From the NCBI RefSeq assembly GCF_019048845.1, contig NZ_CP077426.1, forward strand, positions 543,501 to 607,500: a DNA stretch of 64,000 bases. Reading direction: 5' to 3'. Both the position numbers and the translations under genes were made by a program. The notes under the pieces were generated by a model. It was not told the origin of the DNA and made no database searches. It saw nothing but the letters and a program-made list of their open reading frames with translations. This stretch comes from Vibrio mimicus (lineage in GTDB: Bacteria > Pseudomonadota > Gammaproteobacteria > Enterobacterales > Vibrionaceae). Shown here piece by piece: positions 30,581 to 39,309 of this stretch. The stretch's first letter is position 1; each line of letters begins with the position of its first letter.

Positions 30581-31159
30581 AGATACATCCTTCCAGTTAT
30601 TGAGGACGCAACCGCACTGAGTGTGCACTCAGTTATTCCCGCCACGCATCAAGCAGCATCCGCTGAATGAGTCGCTTGGGCGATACGTCCTGTCCTTTTT
30701 TGTTTTGAGTGAAATCTGCTTAGGGAGCAGATCCGCGTCCTTTCCGTCTCTCACAGGAAATATGTTGTGAGAAAGACAATCCTTAGTGACATTCCTGTTG
30801 TCGAGCCACTTTACTAGTGGATTCTTTTGGTAGGTGTGGAATATCACCGATAGTCTGCCGCGTTTTTTGTAATTAATTGAGCAAAAAAGCACGGAAAACT
30901 GAAAGTATCCTACAATTTTGCTGGCGCAAATTCCAACGAAAAGTCTGCGGTTTGGTTTATTTTTTTACAGCTAGATGAATGTTTTGTTTAACAAACTAGC
31001 AACAAAATGCAAATAGTGTTTATTTTATGCCTATTTATTGATTTGACGCTGTTTGAAATCAAACGCGAGGGATTAAAATTTGTGACCAATTCGATTGGAA
31101 ATGTAATTAAATTACACGGATGGTAGTGAGAGATATTTGTATTTAGATTGAGCGAGCCG
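30581..31159. other. gltB1-yhcC divergent intergenic region
   Basis: About 580 bases separate the two starts. The gltB1 side (30616-30820) holds four clear hairpins, and the yhcC side (31051-31116) holds three short palindromes. An 87-codon minus-strand frame (30629-30892) has no recognisable features and is not called. A weak promoter-like pair for gltB1 (TTGGAA, 18 bases, TAGGAT on the minus strand) lies near 30905-30935. Confidence 0.45.
30616..30820 (-). promoter_or_regulatory. Structured leader of gltB1 with four hairpins
   Basis: In transcript order the perfect-arm hairpins are CCACT/AGTGG (30806-30820), TCTCACA/TGTGAGA (30749-30772), ATCTGCT/AGCAGAT (30714-30732) and ACTGAGTG/CACTCAGT (30616-30633). 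None carries a clean T-run like an attenuator. I could not match the arrangement to a known riboswitch class. Confidence 0.5.
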
Positions 31160-32098
31160 ATGCATTTACATCAACTGGTGAACACCATAGGTCAAGATTT
31201 ACAACGTCGCTATGGAGAGAAAGTTCATAAACTGACGCTCCATGGGGGGTTTAGTTGCCCAAATCGAGACGGTACGATTGGCCGTGGTGGCTGCACTTTC
31301 TGTAACGTGGCCTCGTTTGCCAATGAAGAGACCCAGCAGCAGAGTATTCAAGAGCAGTTGAAAGATCGGGCGGGGGAGATCAAACGCGCCAAAAAATACC
31401 TCGCTTATTTTCAGGCTTACACCAGCACGTATGCGGAAGTGCAAGTGCTGAAATCGATGTACGAACAGGCTCTAGAAGAAGCGGATATTGTGGGGTTGTG
31501 TGTTGGCACTCGGCCTGATTGTGTGCCGGATGCGGTGCTTGAACTGCTCGCCGATTATGTGCAGCAAGGTTACGAAATTTGGTTGGAGCTTGGGCTGCAA
31601 ACCGCACACGATCACACATTAAAACGCATTAATCGTGGGCACGATTTTGCCTGCTACGCAGAGATCACTGCCAAAGCGAGAGCGTTAGGTATCAAAGTGT
31701 GTACTCACTTGATTGTTGGGTTGCCCGGTGAAGGACGCAGTGACAATCTTGCCACATTACAACAAGTGCTTAGTGTGGGAACGGATGGTATCAAGTTGCA
31801 TGGTTTGCACATTGTGGAAGGCAGTACCATGGCCAAAGCGTGGCGAGCGGGGCGTTTAACTGTGCTTGAACAGGATGAGTATGTATCGATTGCCTGTGAA
31901 ATGATTCGCTCAACGCCACCGCAGATTATTTATCATCGTGTGTCTTCGGCGGCCCGTAGACCCACTCTACTTGCCCCTTTGTGGTGTGAAAATCGTTGGT
32001 GGGCGATGACTGCAATTGGCAAAACTCTTGAGATTGAGGGGCCACAAGGCTCGCTGATCGGCGAGCCATTCAAGTATGTAGCTCTTAGTCTAAATTAA
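31160..32098 (+). CDS. yhcC: Radical SAM family protein YhcC
   Basis: The 312-residue protein is a YhcC-type radical SAM enzyme of unknown substrate. Three conserved cysteines of the cluster site occur in CPNRDGTIGRGGCTFCN, with the unusual C-x12-C-x2-C spacing typical of YhcC. Other family marks are GTRPDCVPDAVL, LELGLQTAHD and the C-terminal RRPTLLAPLWCENRWW. A TTG lies four codons upstream at 31148. The ATG at 31160 is chosen because the protein then aligns with E. coli YhcC at its first residue (MHLHQLVN versus MQLQKLVN). It sits next to gltBD and arcB, as in E. coli. Confidence 0.9.
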   Translation: MHLHQLVNTIGQDLQRRYGEKVHKLTLHGGFSCPNRDGTIGRGGCTFCNVASFANEETQQQSIQEQLKDRAGEIKRAKKYLAYFQAYTSTYAEVQVLKSMYEQALEEADIVGLCVGTRPDCVPDAVLELLADYVQQGYEIWLELGLQTAHDHTLKRINRGHDFACYAEITAKARALGIKVCTHLIVGLPGEGRSDNLATLQQVLSVGTDGIKLHGLHIVEGSTMAKAWRAGRLTVLEQDEYVSIACEMIRSTPPQIIYHRVSSAARRPTLLAPLWCENRWWAMTAIGKTLEIEGPQGSLIGEPFKYVALSLN

Positions 32099-32165
32099 TA
32101 ATCCACAGCAAAAATATGTAATCTTTTGTACTATTTACACTGTCTATTAATAAAAAAGCTATTAC

Positions 32166-33932
32166 ATGTCCGAATCGATCTCTGAGTTTTACATGATTTT
32201 GCTTACTATCGGGGGGATGCTCGGTAGCGGTTTGCTGCTTTGGTTAGGGTGGTACAGCCATATTCAGCCTCAAAGATTAGTTCGATTATTCCACCACTCT
32301 CCTTCAGGTATTTTGCTGGTGGGTGAGCAATGTGTGCTGCAGGCCAATTTGGCTGCGTATTTATTGTTGGGCATTCGTCTTGTGGGGCGCCATTATCTGT
32401 TTTCTTCAGAGTTGGGTAAAGAAGGTGAGCAAGCTTTCTATCGAGCTATTGAAAGTAGTGGGCAGCAAAAACGCTCAGTTTCTTTGCTTTGGCCAGTGCC
32501 TGATAACAACACCAACACATTAGAGGTCTCGGCCACTTTACTGCATCGCTGGCCCCAAAAAGTATGGTTAGTGAATGTGATTAGTTTGGATTGCCCAAAC
32601 AACGATATCGCACAAGAGCGACATTCATTTGCTATGGCACGTACCGCGCTCGATTCTCTGTCTGAGCTGATTTTTATCAAAGATACAAACGATCAATTAA
32701 CAGCCACTAATCGAGCGTTTGATCAATTTTGGCAAGGTAGAGAAGAAGAGGGGAGCTCTACCTTTAAAGGCATTATGAAAGGGCGCACGAGCCAGCGTTG
32801 CTGGACTGTGACACCAGATGGATGTAGCTGCCTTTTAGAAACCTATCAACGGGTATTGATGTCCCCCGATGGCGAAAATATTGGGTTACTGGGGATTAGT
32901 CATGATGTGACCGATTGGTACAACATGCAGTGTCAGTTAAGAGAAGAGATGGAGAAACGTCGTGATACCGAGGTGGCATTGGCGCAGCGTGATACCATTT
33001 TGCAAAATATCCTCGAATCGAGTCCAGATTCGATAGGTATTTTTAATGAAAATATGGTGTACCAAGCTTGTAACCAACCATTTGTGGAGGCACTTGGCAT
33101 CGCTGAAATCTCTGATTTAGTTGGAAAACGCTTACAAGATGTGATCCCTGAACATCTCTATTCACGGCTATCCGATACAGATAGCCAAGTACTACATGAA
33201 GGAAGATCACTACGCTATATCGATAGAATCGAACGACCAAATGGTCAGTCGGTGTGGTTTGATGTGGTGAAATCGCCATTTCGAGATCCCGCTTCTGGCA
33301 CGAATGGAGTGCTGATCATGGCGCGTGATGTTTCCGAACGTTTTCTTGCTGCTGAGCAATTGGAGGTCGCGAACCAAGAGTTAGAACGCCTGAGCTTTTT
33401 GGATAGTTTGACCCAAGTTGCGAATCGACGTCGTTTTGATGAGCAGTTGCATACACTCTGGCATCTACATGTTCGAGAAAGTCACCCGTTGAGCATTATT
33501 CTTTGCGATGTAGATTTCTTTAAAGATTACAACGATGCTTATGGGCATTTGATGGGGGATGAGACACTGAAACAGGTGGCGATTGCCTTTACTCAAGTGG
33601 CTAATCGCCATTCCGATTGTGTGGCGCGTTATGGGGGGGAAGAGTTCGGTATTCTACTGCCCAATACTCCACAATCAGGCGCGGTAATGTTGGCTGAGCG
33701 AATTCATCAAAAAATTCGTTCATTAGCAATCCCCCATTCCCATTCCAAAGTCGCTGATATTATCACGGTAAGTCTAGGGATAGTGACACACATACCCCAA
33801 CCCAATGATCTTCCCGAACAGATGGTAGCGTTAGCTGATCGCGCGTTGTACCAAGCCAAAACCAATGGACGCAATCAAACCTCTATTTATACAGAAAGTG
33901 ATCAACACCCCATATTTCTCAATCACTTGTGA
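32166..33932 (+). CDS. Membrane-anchored PAS-PAS diguanylate cyclase (GGDEF)
   Basis: The 588-residue protein begins with one transmembrane helix (about 8-28). Weak PAS-like regions follow, one near 160-250 and a clearer one near 275-395. The C-terminal GGDEF domain has the active-site motif GGEEF. An intact product-inhibition site, RHSD, stands five residues before it, where the family's RxxD I-site belongs. These features predict an active, feedback-controlled enzyme making cyclic di-GMP from two GTP, at the inner membrane. The start has no good ribosome-binding site. It lies between yhcC and arcB. Whether it is tied to Arc signalling is unknown. Confidence 0.88.
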   Translation: MSESISEFYMILLTIGGMLGSGLLLWLGWYSHIQPQRLVRLFHHSPSGILLVGEQCVLQANLAAYLLLGIRLVGRHYLFSSELGKEGEQAFYRAIESSGQQKRSVSLLWPVPDNNTNTLEVSATLLHRWPQKVWLVNVISLDCPNNDIAQERHSFAMARTALDSLSELIFIKDTNDQLTATNRAFDQFWQGREEEGSSTFKGIMKGRTSQRCWTVTPDGCSCLLETYQRVLMSPDGENIGLLGISHDVTDWYNMQCQLREEMEKRRDTEVALAQRDTILQNILESSPDSIGIFNENMVYQACNQPFVEALGIAEISDLVGKRLQDVIPEHLYSRLSDTDSQVLHEGRSLRYIDRIERPNGQSVWFDVVKSPFRDPASGTNGVLIMARDVSERFLAAEQLEVANQELERLSFLDSLTQVANRRRFDEQLHTLWHLHVRESHPLSIILCDVDFFKDYNDAYGHLMGDETLKQVAIAFTQVANRHSDCVARYGGEEFGILLPNTPQSGAVMLAERIHQKIRSLAIPHSHSKVADIITVSLGIVTHIPQPNDLPEQMVALADRALYQAKTNGRNQTSIYTESDQHPIFLNHL

Positions 33933-34056
33933 AGCTCATTGAACTCTGAAAATTGAGTGCTGAGCACGGAATATCGAATGGTTTGGGGGTAAGAGTTGCT
34001 AACGTTTGCTCTGGAAAAAGGCTAGACTAATGGCTCTTTATCTGACGGAGCAGTAA

Positions 34057-36414
34057 ATGAAACCGATGAAAAATCTTGCCCAGTACTATGTGGATTTATT
34101 GGTCAAGCTAGGGATTTTGCGTTTCTCCATTCTGTTGGCTCTCGCTTTAGTTGCGTTGGCTGTGGTGGTCCAGGTTGGTATTACCTTGATCCTTAATGGC
34201 TTTGTTGATGATATCGACATTATCCGCTCCGTATTCTTTGGGTTACTCATCACGCCTTGGGCGGTATATTTCCTCTCTGTGGTCGTGGATCAACTTGAGG
34301 AGTCTCGTCAACGTCTCTCGAAATTGGTTTCCAAGCTCAAAGATATGCGTTCGCGCGATCAAGAACTTAATCAAAAGCTTCAACAAAACATCGTGAAATT
34401 GAATCAAGAAATTGAAGAGCGAATTAAGGCGGAAGAAGCACGCGAAGAAGCCATGCTCGATCTTGAAAATGAAGTGTATCAGCGCGAGAAAACCCAAGTG
34501 GAACTCGCTGAACGAACCGCATTGCTGCGTTCTTTCATCGATGCCTCCCCCGATTTGATCTATTACCGTAACGCTAAAGGTGAATTTTCAGGCTGTAACC
34601 GAGCTATGGAAGAATTAACCGGCAAACGTGAAAGTGAATTGGTGGGATTAACGCCATGGGATGTTTACCGCAAAGAAATCGCCCAGTCGATCGTAGAAAC
34701 CGATCAGCAAGTGTTTAATAACAATAGTTCTATAACTTATGAACAGTGGCTGGAATACCCTGATGGCCGTAAAAGTTTCTTTGAGCTGCGTAAGGTCCCT
34801 TTTTACAGTAAAGATGGTCGTCATCTTGGTTTGGTCGGCTTTGGGCGTGATATCACCGAACGTAAACGCCATGAAGAATCACTCGAAAAAGCCAGCCGTG
34901 ACAAAACTACTTTCATCTCTACAATAAGCCATGAGCTGCGTACCCCGCTCAATGGCATTGTCGGCCTCAGTCGAATGCTGCTTGATACGCCATTAAGTGG
35001 CGAACAACGCAAACATCTGCAAACCATTAATGTCAGTGCGGTGACCTTAGGCAATATTTTCAATGACATTATTGATATGGATAAGTTTGACCGCCGCAAG
35101 CTAGAGCTTTTCCCTTCCGCACTCAACTTCGAAGAGTTTGTAGCTGAACTCGAAGTGCTCGCCGCTTTGATGGCAGAGCAAAAAGGGCTGCGTTTTGATT
35201 TAGAACGTTTGACTGACTTACCTTCATTAGTGGAGGTTGATGCCACTCGCTTGCGTCAAGTGCTATGGAATCTGCTCAGTAATGCAATGAAATTCACTAA
35301 AGAAGGTGGCGTCGTAATGACGGTCAGCGCGGAATGTGATGAACAATATGCTGATATCACCATTGAGGTTGAAGATACAGGGATTGGTATCCCTGAAACT
35401 GAATTGGAAAAAATCTTTGCTATGTATTATCAGGTCAAATCAGGCAAAGATAATTTACATGCGGTAGGAACAGGAATTGGCTTAGCCGTATCACGTCAGT
35501 TGATTAAGTTGATGGGGGGGGATATCAGCGTCAACAGCGAAGAAGGATTTGGCAGTACCTTTACCGTAACCATTCGCGTGCCGCTTTTGGTTGAAGTGTC
35601 CACCACGGTTGAACCCCAAGAGCCGCAAACTCAACTGAATATCTTCATGGTGGAAGATATTGAACTGAATATTACTGTCGCGCGGTCATTGCTTGAAAGC
35701 ATGGGACATAAAGTCACAGTCGCAATGACGGGGGAAGAGGCTATCCAGCGCTTTAACCCGACTGAATATGATTTGGTGTTCCTCGATATTCAATTGCCGG
35801 ATATGACAGGATTCGATATTGCTCAATATTATCGATCTCACTACTCCCCATTACCCCCACTCGTGGCCTTAACGGCCAATGTTTTGAAAGATAAAGAAGA
35901 GTATCGTAAAAAAGGGATGGACTCTGCGATCAGCAAACCTTTATCTGTTGCCGCTGTCCGCGAAGTGATAGCCAAAGTTAGCAATGGTCTTGAATGTGAT
36001 GTTCCTTCTATCGAAGTTACTTCGACGCCAAAAGAACTGCCCCAAGATATATATCAGCAATTACTGGATCTCGAGATGCTGCAATCCTATATCGAAATTG
36101 TTGGGTGCAACCCCGTCATTGATAGCGTGACCTTATTTGAGCAGTCTATGCCTGCTTATCTTGCGGTGTTGGATTCCAATATGGTCGCCAAAGATAAAGA
36201 TGGGATTGTCAGTGAAGCGCATAAAATCAAAGGTGCAGCGGGCTCGATAGGGCTAAAGCGGATCCAAAAAATCGCTCAAAAGGCACAATCACCAGAAGCT
36301 CCGGCATGGTGGGAGAACATCAGTGATTGGGTTGAAGAGATCAAAAATGAATATCAATCGGATATTGCGCTATTAAGGCAGTGGCTTACTCAGCAAGCGG
36401 ACTCAAATAAGTGA
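34057..36414 (+). CDS. arcB: Aerobic respiration control sensor kinase ArcB
   Basis: ArcB senses the quinone pool and phosphorylates ArcA through a three-step relay. The 785-residue protein has two membrane helices (about 22-47 and 57-77), a leucine-rich coiled coil (about 79-152) and a PAS domain (about 155-270). It also has the kinase core with His292 in ISHELRTPLNG, a receiver domain with its Asp in LDIQLPDMTG, and a C-terminal HPt domain with its His in EAHKIKGAAGS. Cys180, one of the two E. coli redox cysteines, is present (FSGCNRAM). The position of E. coli Cys241 is Phe here (GRKSFFELRK). It is convergent with arcA, unlike E. coli. Confidence 0.97.
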   Translation: MKPMKNLAQYYVDLLVKLGILRFSILLALALVALAVVVQVGITLILNGFVDDIDIIRSVFFGLLITPWAVYFLSVVVDQLEESRQRLSKLVSKLKDMRSRDQELNQKLQQNIVKLNQEIEERIKAEEAREEAMLDLENEVYQREKTQVELAERTALLRSFIDASPDLIYYRNAKGEFSGCNRAMEELTGKRESELVGLTPWDVYRKEIAQSIVETDQQVFNNNSSITYEQWLEYPDGRKSFFELRKVPFYSKDGRHLGLVGFGRDITERKRHEESLEKASRDKTTFISTISHELRTPLNGIVGLSRMLLDTPLSGEQRKHLQTINVSAVTLGNIFNDIIDMDKFDRRKLELFPSALNFEEFVAELEVLAALMAEQKGLRFDLERLTDLPSLVEVDATRLRQVLWNLLSNAMKFTKEGGVVMTVSAECDEQYADITIEVEDTGIGIPETELEKIFAMYYQVKSGKDNLHAVGTGIGLAVSRQLIKLMGGDISVNSEEGFGSTFTVTIRVPLLVEVSTTVEPQEPQTQLNIFMVEDIELNITVARSLLESMGHKVTVAMTGEEAIQRFNPTEYDLVFLDIQLPDMTGFDIAQYYRSHYSPLPPLVALTANVLKDKEEYRKKGMDSAISKPLSVAAVREVIAKVSNGLECDVPSIEVTSTPKELPQDIYQQLLDLEMLQSYIEIVGCNPVIDSVTLFEQSMPAYLAVLDSNMVAKDKDGIVSEAHKIKGAAGSIGLKRIQKIAQKAQSPEAPAWWENISDWVEEIKNEYQSDIALLRQWLTQQADSNK

Positions 36415-36416
36415 CG

Positions 36417-36444
36417 AAAAAAGACCCTAGCCATAGCTAGGGTC
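36417..36444. terminator. Terminator shared by convergent arcB and arcA
   Basis: Nine-base arms GACCCTAGC / GCTAGGGTC around CATA (36423-36444). The run of A at 36417-36422 reads as a T-run for the minus-strand arcA transcript. The plus-strand tail is only weakly T-rich. Confidence 0.88.
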
Positions 36445-36473
36445 TAATTCATTTTGGGCTCACTTAAGGTGAA

Positions 36474-37190
36474 TTAGTCTTCTAAATCACCACAGAAGCG
36501 GTAGCCTTCACCGTGAATGGTCGCGATGATTTCAGGTGTACCTGAAACAGACTCGAAGTGCTTACGGATACGGCGGATAGTAACATCTACAGTACGGTCG
36601 TGTGGCTTCAGCTCACGTCCAGTCATCTTCTTCAGCAGGTCAGCACGAGTTTGGATTTTGCCTGGGTTCTCGCAGAAGTGCAGTAATGCACGGAATTCTG
36701 AACGAGGTAGCTTGTAGCTATCACCATCAGGGCTCACCAGTGAGCGGCTATTAATATCCAGTTCCCAACCATTGAACACGTATTTTTCAACGCTGCGTTT
36801 TTCTTCTTGCGTGGTGCCAGCATGCATAGAGCGGCTTAGCAGGTTACGAGCACGAATGGTTAATTCACGTGGGTTGAACGGTTTGGTGATGTAATCATCT
36901 GCGCCAATTTCTAGGCCCAGAATCTTATCCACTTCATTGTCGCGACCAGTCAGGAACATGAGCGCTACATCCGCTTGCTCGCGCAGTTCGCGTGCTAGCA
37001 GTAGGCCATTCTTACCTGGCAGGTTGATGTCCATAATCACCAAGTTGATTGGATAATCGGACAGCACTTGGTGCATCTCTTCACCATTGCTGGCCTCAAA
37101 AACAGCGTATCCCTCTGCTTCAAAAATACTCTTAAGAGTGTTACGAGTTACTTGCTCGTCTTCGACGATAAGGATCTGCGGGGTTTGCAT
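36474..37190 (-). CDS. arcA: Two-component response regulator ArcA
   Basis: The 238-residue protein has an N-terminal receiver domain with the phosphorylated Asp in [13 protein letters not shown] (Asp54) and the conserved Lys in [12 protein letters not shown]-terminal OmpR-type winged helix follows (about 135-235), ending in [12 protein letters not shown] and GEGYRF. Phosphorylated by ArcB under low oxygen, ArcA represses respiratory and TCA genes and activates some microaerobic ones. The kinase gene is its convergent neighbour. The 316-base upstream region holds a perfect FNR-type box and several GTTAA words, suggesting FNR and autogenous control. Confidence 0.98.
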   Translation of the reverse strand: MQTPQILIVEDEQVTRNTLKSIFEAEGYAVFEASNGEEMHQVLSDYPINLVIMDINLPGKNGLLLARELREQADVALMFLTGRDNEVDKILGLEIGADDYITKPFNPRELTIRARNLLSRSMHAGTTQEEKRSVEKYVFNGWELDINSRSLVSPDGDSYKLPRSEFRALLHFCENPGKIQTRADLLKKMTGRELKPHDRTVDVTIRRIRKHFESVSGTPEIIATIHGEGYRFCGDLED

Positions 37191-37506
37191 TAGCGTTACC
37201 TAAACTTGTGAAAAAATCGTGCTAGTAGAACTCATTCTAGGCAAAAAGATTACATACCGATGGTTAATGTTAAAAATAAGATAAAAAACCTAATTAACAT
37301 CACTACTTTTTGTCCGCCATCCTTGGTGTAACTAGTTTGTGAGCACTCCAGTTCTCAAGAGGTTCTACTAGTCTATGGGGCGGATTCTATAATGTTAACA
37401 GCATGCTAACAACGCCAGAATGTTAATTCCAATCACTTTGTTGATTTACATCAAGAGTTAGAATGTAACAGATATTAAGAACAATAACGAGTTGTAAACT
37501 TACCAA
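37191..37506. promoter_or_regulatory. arcA / DUF3293 divergent regulatory region
   Basis: The region holds a perfect FNR-type box (listed separately), several GTTAA words (near 37263, 37394 and 37422), and the inverted pair GTTA/TAAC around 37394-37410, resembling ArcA sites. A TATAAT lies at 37388 on the plus strand but lacks a good -35 partner. No gene is seen. Confidence 0.5.
37441..37454. promoter_or_regulatory. FNR-type box in the arcA upstream region
   Basis: TTGATTTACATCAA matches the FNR consensus TTGAT-N4-ATCAA at every fixed position. It lies 250 bases from arcA and 53 bases before the DUF3293 start, so it could act on either gene. FNR activation of arcA is established in E. coli. 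Confidence 0.65.
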
Positions 37507-37896
37507 ATGATCAAGATAGACGCTAGCCTTTGGCTGAACTACCAATCGGTGAAGTTTTCCTTTGAAAAGCCAGTAAACTGGTCGTTTTATTGCATAATTA
37601 CCGCATGGAACCCTAGGAGTATTCGCTTGTCAGATGATGAGAATTGCGTAAATAATCAACGTTTACAGCAATGCTTGATCGATTATGATTGGGTGAAAGT
37701 GAGGGTAGGAGACGCTCAATTTCACTGGTTTGAAGACAGTTTTGCGGTAGTAATGCCGCTTTCAGAAGCCCGATCGCTGGCGCAGAGATTTGCTCAAAAC
37801 GCGATTTATTTTGTACAAGATGGGGAGCTTTATCTCTGTTCTTGTCTTAACGATTGCGAGCTAGATCTCGGGCCAATCCGAAATCAACAAATCTGA
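37507..37896 (+). CDS. DUF3293 family protein
   Basis: The 129-residue soluble protein matches the DUF3293 family, recognised by the opening ITAWNPRS segment (about residues 31-38) and the conserved closing pattern around ARSLAQRFAQNAIYFVQDGELYLC. The family function is unknown. It is divergent from arcA and precedes the rraA-like gene by 19 to 22 bases on the same strand, so the two form a likely operon. The ATG at 37507 has no clear ribosome-binding site, and translation may be weak. Confidence 0.75.
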   Translation: MIKIDASLWLNYQSVKFSFEKPVNWSFYCIITAWNPRSIRLSDDENCVNNQRLQQCLIDYDWVKVRVGDAQFHWFEDSFAVVMPLSEARSLAQRFAQNAIYFVQDGELYLCSCLNDCELDLGPIRNQQI

Positions 37897-37918
37897 AAAA
37901 TAAAATCATGGAGGAATG

Positions 37919-38404
37919 ATGAGAGATATAACCCCAGATCTGTGCGATAAGTACGAATCGCAAGTAACTTTACTTAACCTACCACTGCAAAATTTTGGTC
38001 AACGCAGCGCATTTTGGGGAGAGATTGTGACTGTCCGTTGCTATCACGATAACTCAAAAGTCCGTGATGTTCTGAGCCAGAATGGTAAAGGCAAAGTATT
38101 GGTCGTTGATGGTCATGGTTCATGCCATAAGGCATTAATGGGAGATCAACTCGCTATTTTGGCCATAAAAAATGATTGGGAAGGTGTGATCATTTATGGC
38201 GCGGTGCGTGATGTGGTCGCGATGTCTGAGATGGATTTGGGAATCAAAGCGTTAGGCGCTTGCCCATTCAAAACAGAAAAACGTGGCGCTGGGCAGATCA
38301 ATGTGACATTAACCATGCAAAATCAGATCGTAGAACCGGGTGATTATTTGTACGCGGATTGGAATGGCATCCTGATGTCAGATACACCGCTTGAAGTGAT
38401 CTAG
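37919..38404 (+). CDS. rraA: RraA family protein (regulator of RNase E activity type)
   Basis: The 161-residue protein belongs to the RraA fold, whose E. coli members bind RNase E and inhibit RNA decay; other members are class II aldolases. Matching segments are ELCDIY-like DLCDKYESQ at the start, [11 protein letters not shown], the conserved VIYGAVRD loop and LYADWNGIL near the end. Two adjacent ATG codons exist. The second, at 37919, is chosen because a GGAGG element lies four bases before it and the N-terminus then aligns with E. coli RraA. Vibrio genomes can carry two such genes, and which one this is cannot be told here. Confidence 0.82.
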   Translation: MRDITPDLCDKYESQVTLLNLPLQNFGQRSAFWGEIVTVRCYHDNSKVRDVLSQNGKGKVLVVDGHGSCHKALMGDQLAILAIKNDWEGVIIYGAVRDVVAMSEMDLGIKALGACPFKTEKRGAGQINVTLTMQNQIVEPGDYLYADWNGILMSDTPLEVI

Positions 38405-38874
38405 AAGCGAAAACCGATACCGAACTCGACACCTTGCTGCCATTCTTGGTAATCCAGTGTGGCATGCAAGTCGAGATTTTCTTTCAGCATTAATCGACTG
38501 GAGAGTTCTGCTGATAGCACCTTTTCCTGAGCGTTTTTACCGCTGTTGTCCGATTTCGATAAGGATAGTGTTCGTAATGTGCTTTTAAATGAAAGCCGAT
38601 CGGTAAACTGATAACGAATTCCACTGAGCCAACCATTCTCAGTACGGTTAGGGCTGCTGTTGATGCGAGCTCCTACATACCAATCAATATCGTCAAAGAG
38701 GTTATAAGAATAACCACTATCAATCGTCCAGCTATCAAAACCTTGGCTACTGTTATCGCTTGAAATAAATAATTTGTGTGGCGAAGCACTGCTTTCTGTG
38801 GGGAGTGCTGGCAGTGTTGCCGCCCAAGAGAGAGGAGTGATGAAGACTATCAGGAGTAACCCCAGAGTTTTCAT
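38401..38874 (-). CDS. Small outer-membrane beta-barrel protein, function unknown
   Basis: The 157-residue protein has a clear signal peptide ([18 protein letters not shown]). Alternating hydrophobic/polar strands follow, and it ends in Phe (GFRF), the usual mark of an outer-membrane barrel recognised by the BAM machinery. About six strands with short turns are visible. I do not recognise a named family. It is convergent with the rraA-like gene, and the two stop codons overlap on the tetranucleotide CTAG. Confidence 0.7.
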   Translation of the reverse strand: MKTLGLLLIVFITPLSWAATLPALPTESSASPHKLFISSDNSSQGFDSWTIDSGYSYNLFDDIDWYVGARINSSPNRTENGWLSGIRYQFTDRLSFKSTLRTLSLSKSDNSGKNAQEKVLSAELSSRLMLKENLDLHATLDYQEWQQGVEFGIGFRF

Positions 38875-39147
38875 TTTTATCCCTCATGTTGCGTATTGAA
38901 ATTGATTGGTAAGCTCAATTTAAGCACAAAAATAGAGAAGGAACAGGCCACCTTTTATAGCAATTTGTTATTTCGATATAAGCAGATTGTTGGTAGCACA
39001 TGACCCGATTATGTGAATTGGAAAAAGCATTACATAATCGTGGATTTTTCAAAGAGTAGATAAAAAAATCAGATTTTCGTTGACGAATTGAACAAAAATG
39101 AGTTAAACGTATTTGCAAGCAAACACACAGATAGACAGAAATCCGTT
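38875..39147. other. Intergenic region before the thr operon, with inverted repeat
   Basis: A perfect nine-base inverted repeat (CGATTATGT 39006-39014 and ACATAATCG 39032-39040) with a 17-base loop lies between the barrel gene and the thr promoter. No gene is seen. It could be an operator for either side. Confidence 0.45.
39080..39108 (+). promoter_or_regulatory. Probable sigma-70 promoter of thrLABC
   Basis: TTGACG (39080-39085), 17 bases, TTAAAC (39103-39108). Transcription would begin near 39115, about 33 bases before the leader peptide. Confidence 0.55.
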
Positions 39148-39225
39148 ATGTTGAATCACAGCCTAATCGTAATGACCACCATTATTACCATTACCGACAC
39201 ATCGCATGTTGGGGCAGGCTGCTGA
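39148..39225 (+). CDS. thrL: thr operon leader peptide
   Basis: A 25-codon frame encodes MLNHSLIVMTTIITITDTSHVGAGC. The middle is packed with threonine and isoleucine codons (residues 10-18: T T I I T I T D T), the regulatory amino acids of this operon in E. coli. It ends 20 bases before a strong terminator hairpin that precedes thrA. Ribosome stalling at these codons when charged tRNA is scarce would favour an antiterminator. The sequence differs from E. coli ThrL but the logic is the same. Confidence 0.9.
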   Translation: MLNHSLIVMTTIITITDTSHVGAGC

Positions 39226-39245
39226 GCGCAAAATTTCACAAAAAA

Positions 39246-39278
39246 GGCCTGTATCCCAACCGATACAGGCCTTTTTTT
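39246..39278 (+). terminator. Threonine attenuator terminator
   Basis: Ten-base arms GGCCTGTATC / GATACAGGCC with loop CCAACC and seven T residues, between thrL and thrA. Confidence 0.93.
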
Positions 39279-39309
39279 ATACCCGCTTTTTATGCATTTG
39301 GAGGAAGGG

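Noticed and set aside
30629..30892. 87-codon minus-strand frame upstream of gltB1
   Set aside because: It coincides with the hairpin-rich leader and has no recognisable protein features.
39272..39290. TATACCC after the thr attenuator as another copy of the dispersed repeat
   Set aside because: Similarity stops after seven bases, so it is chance.
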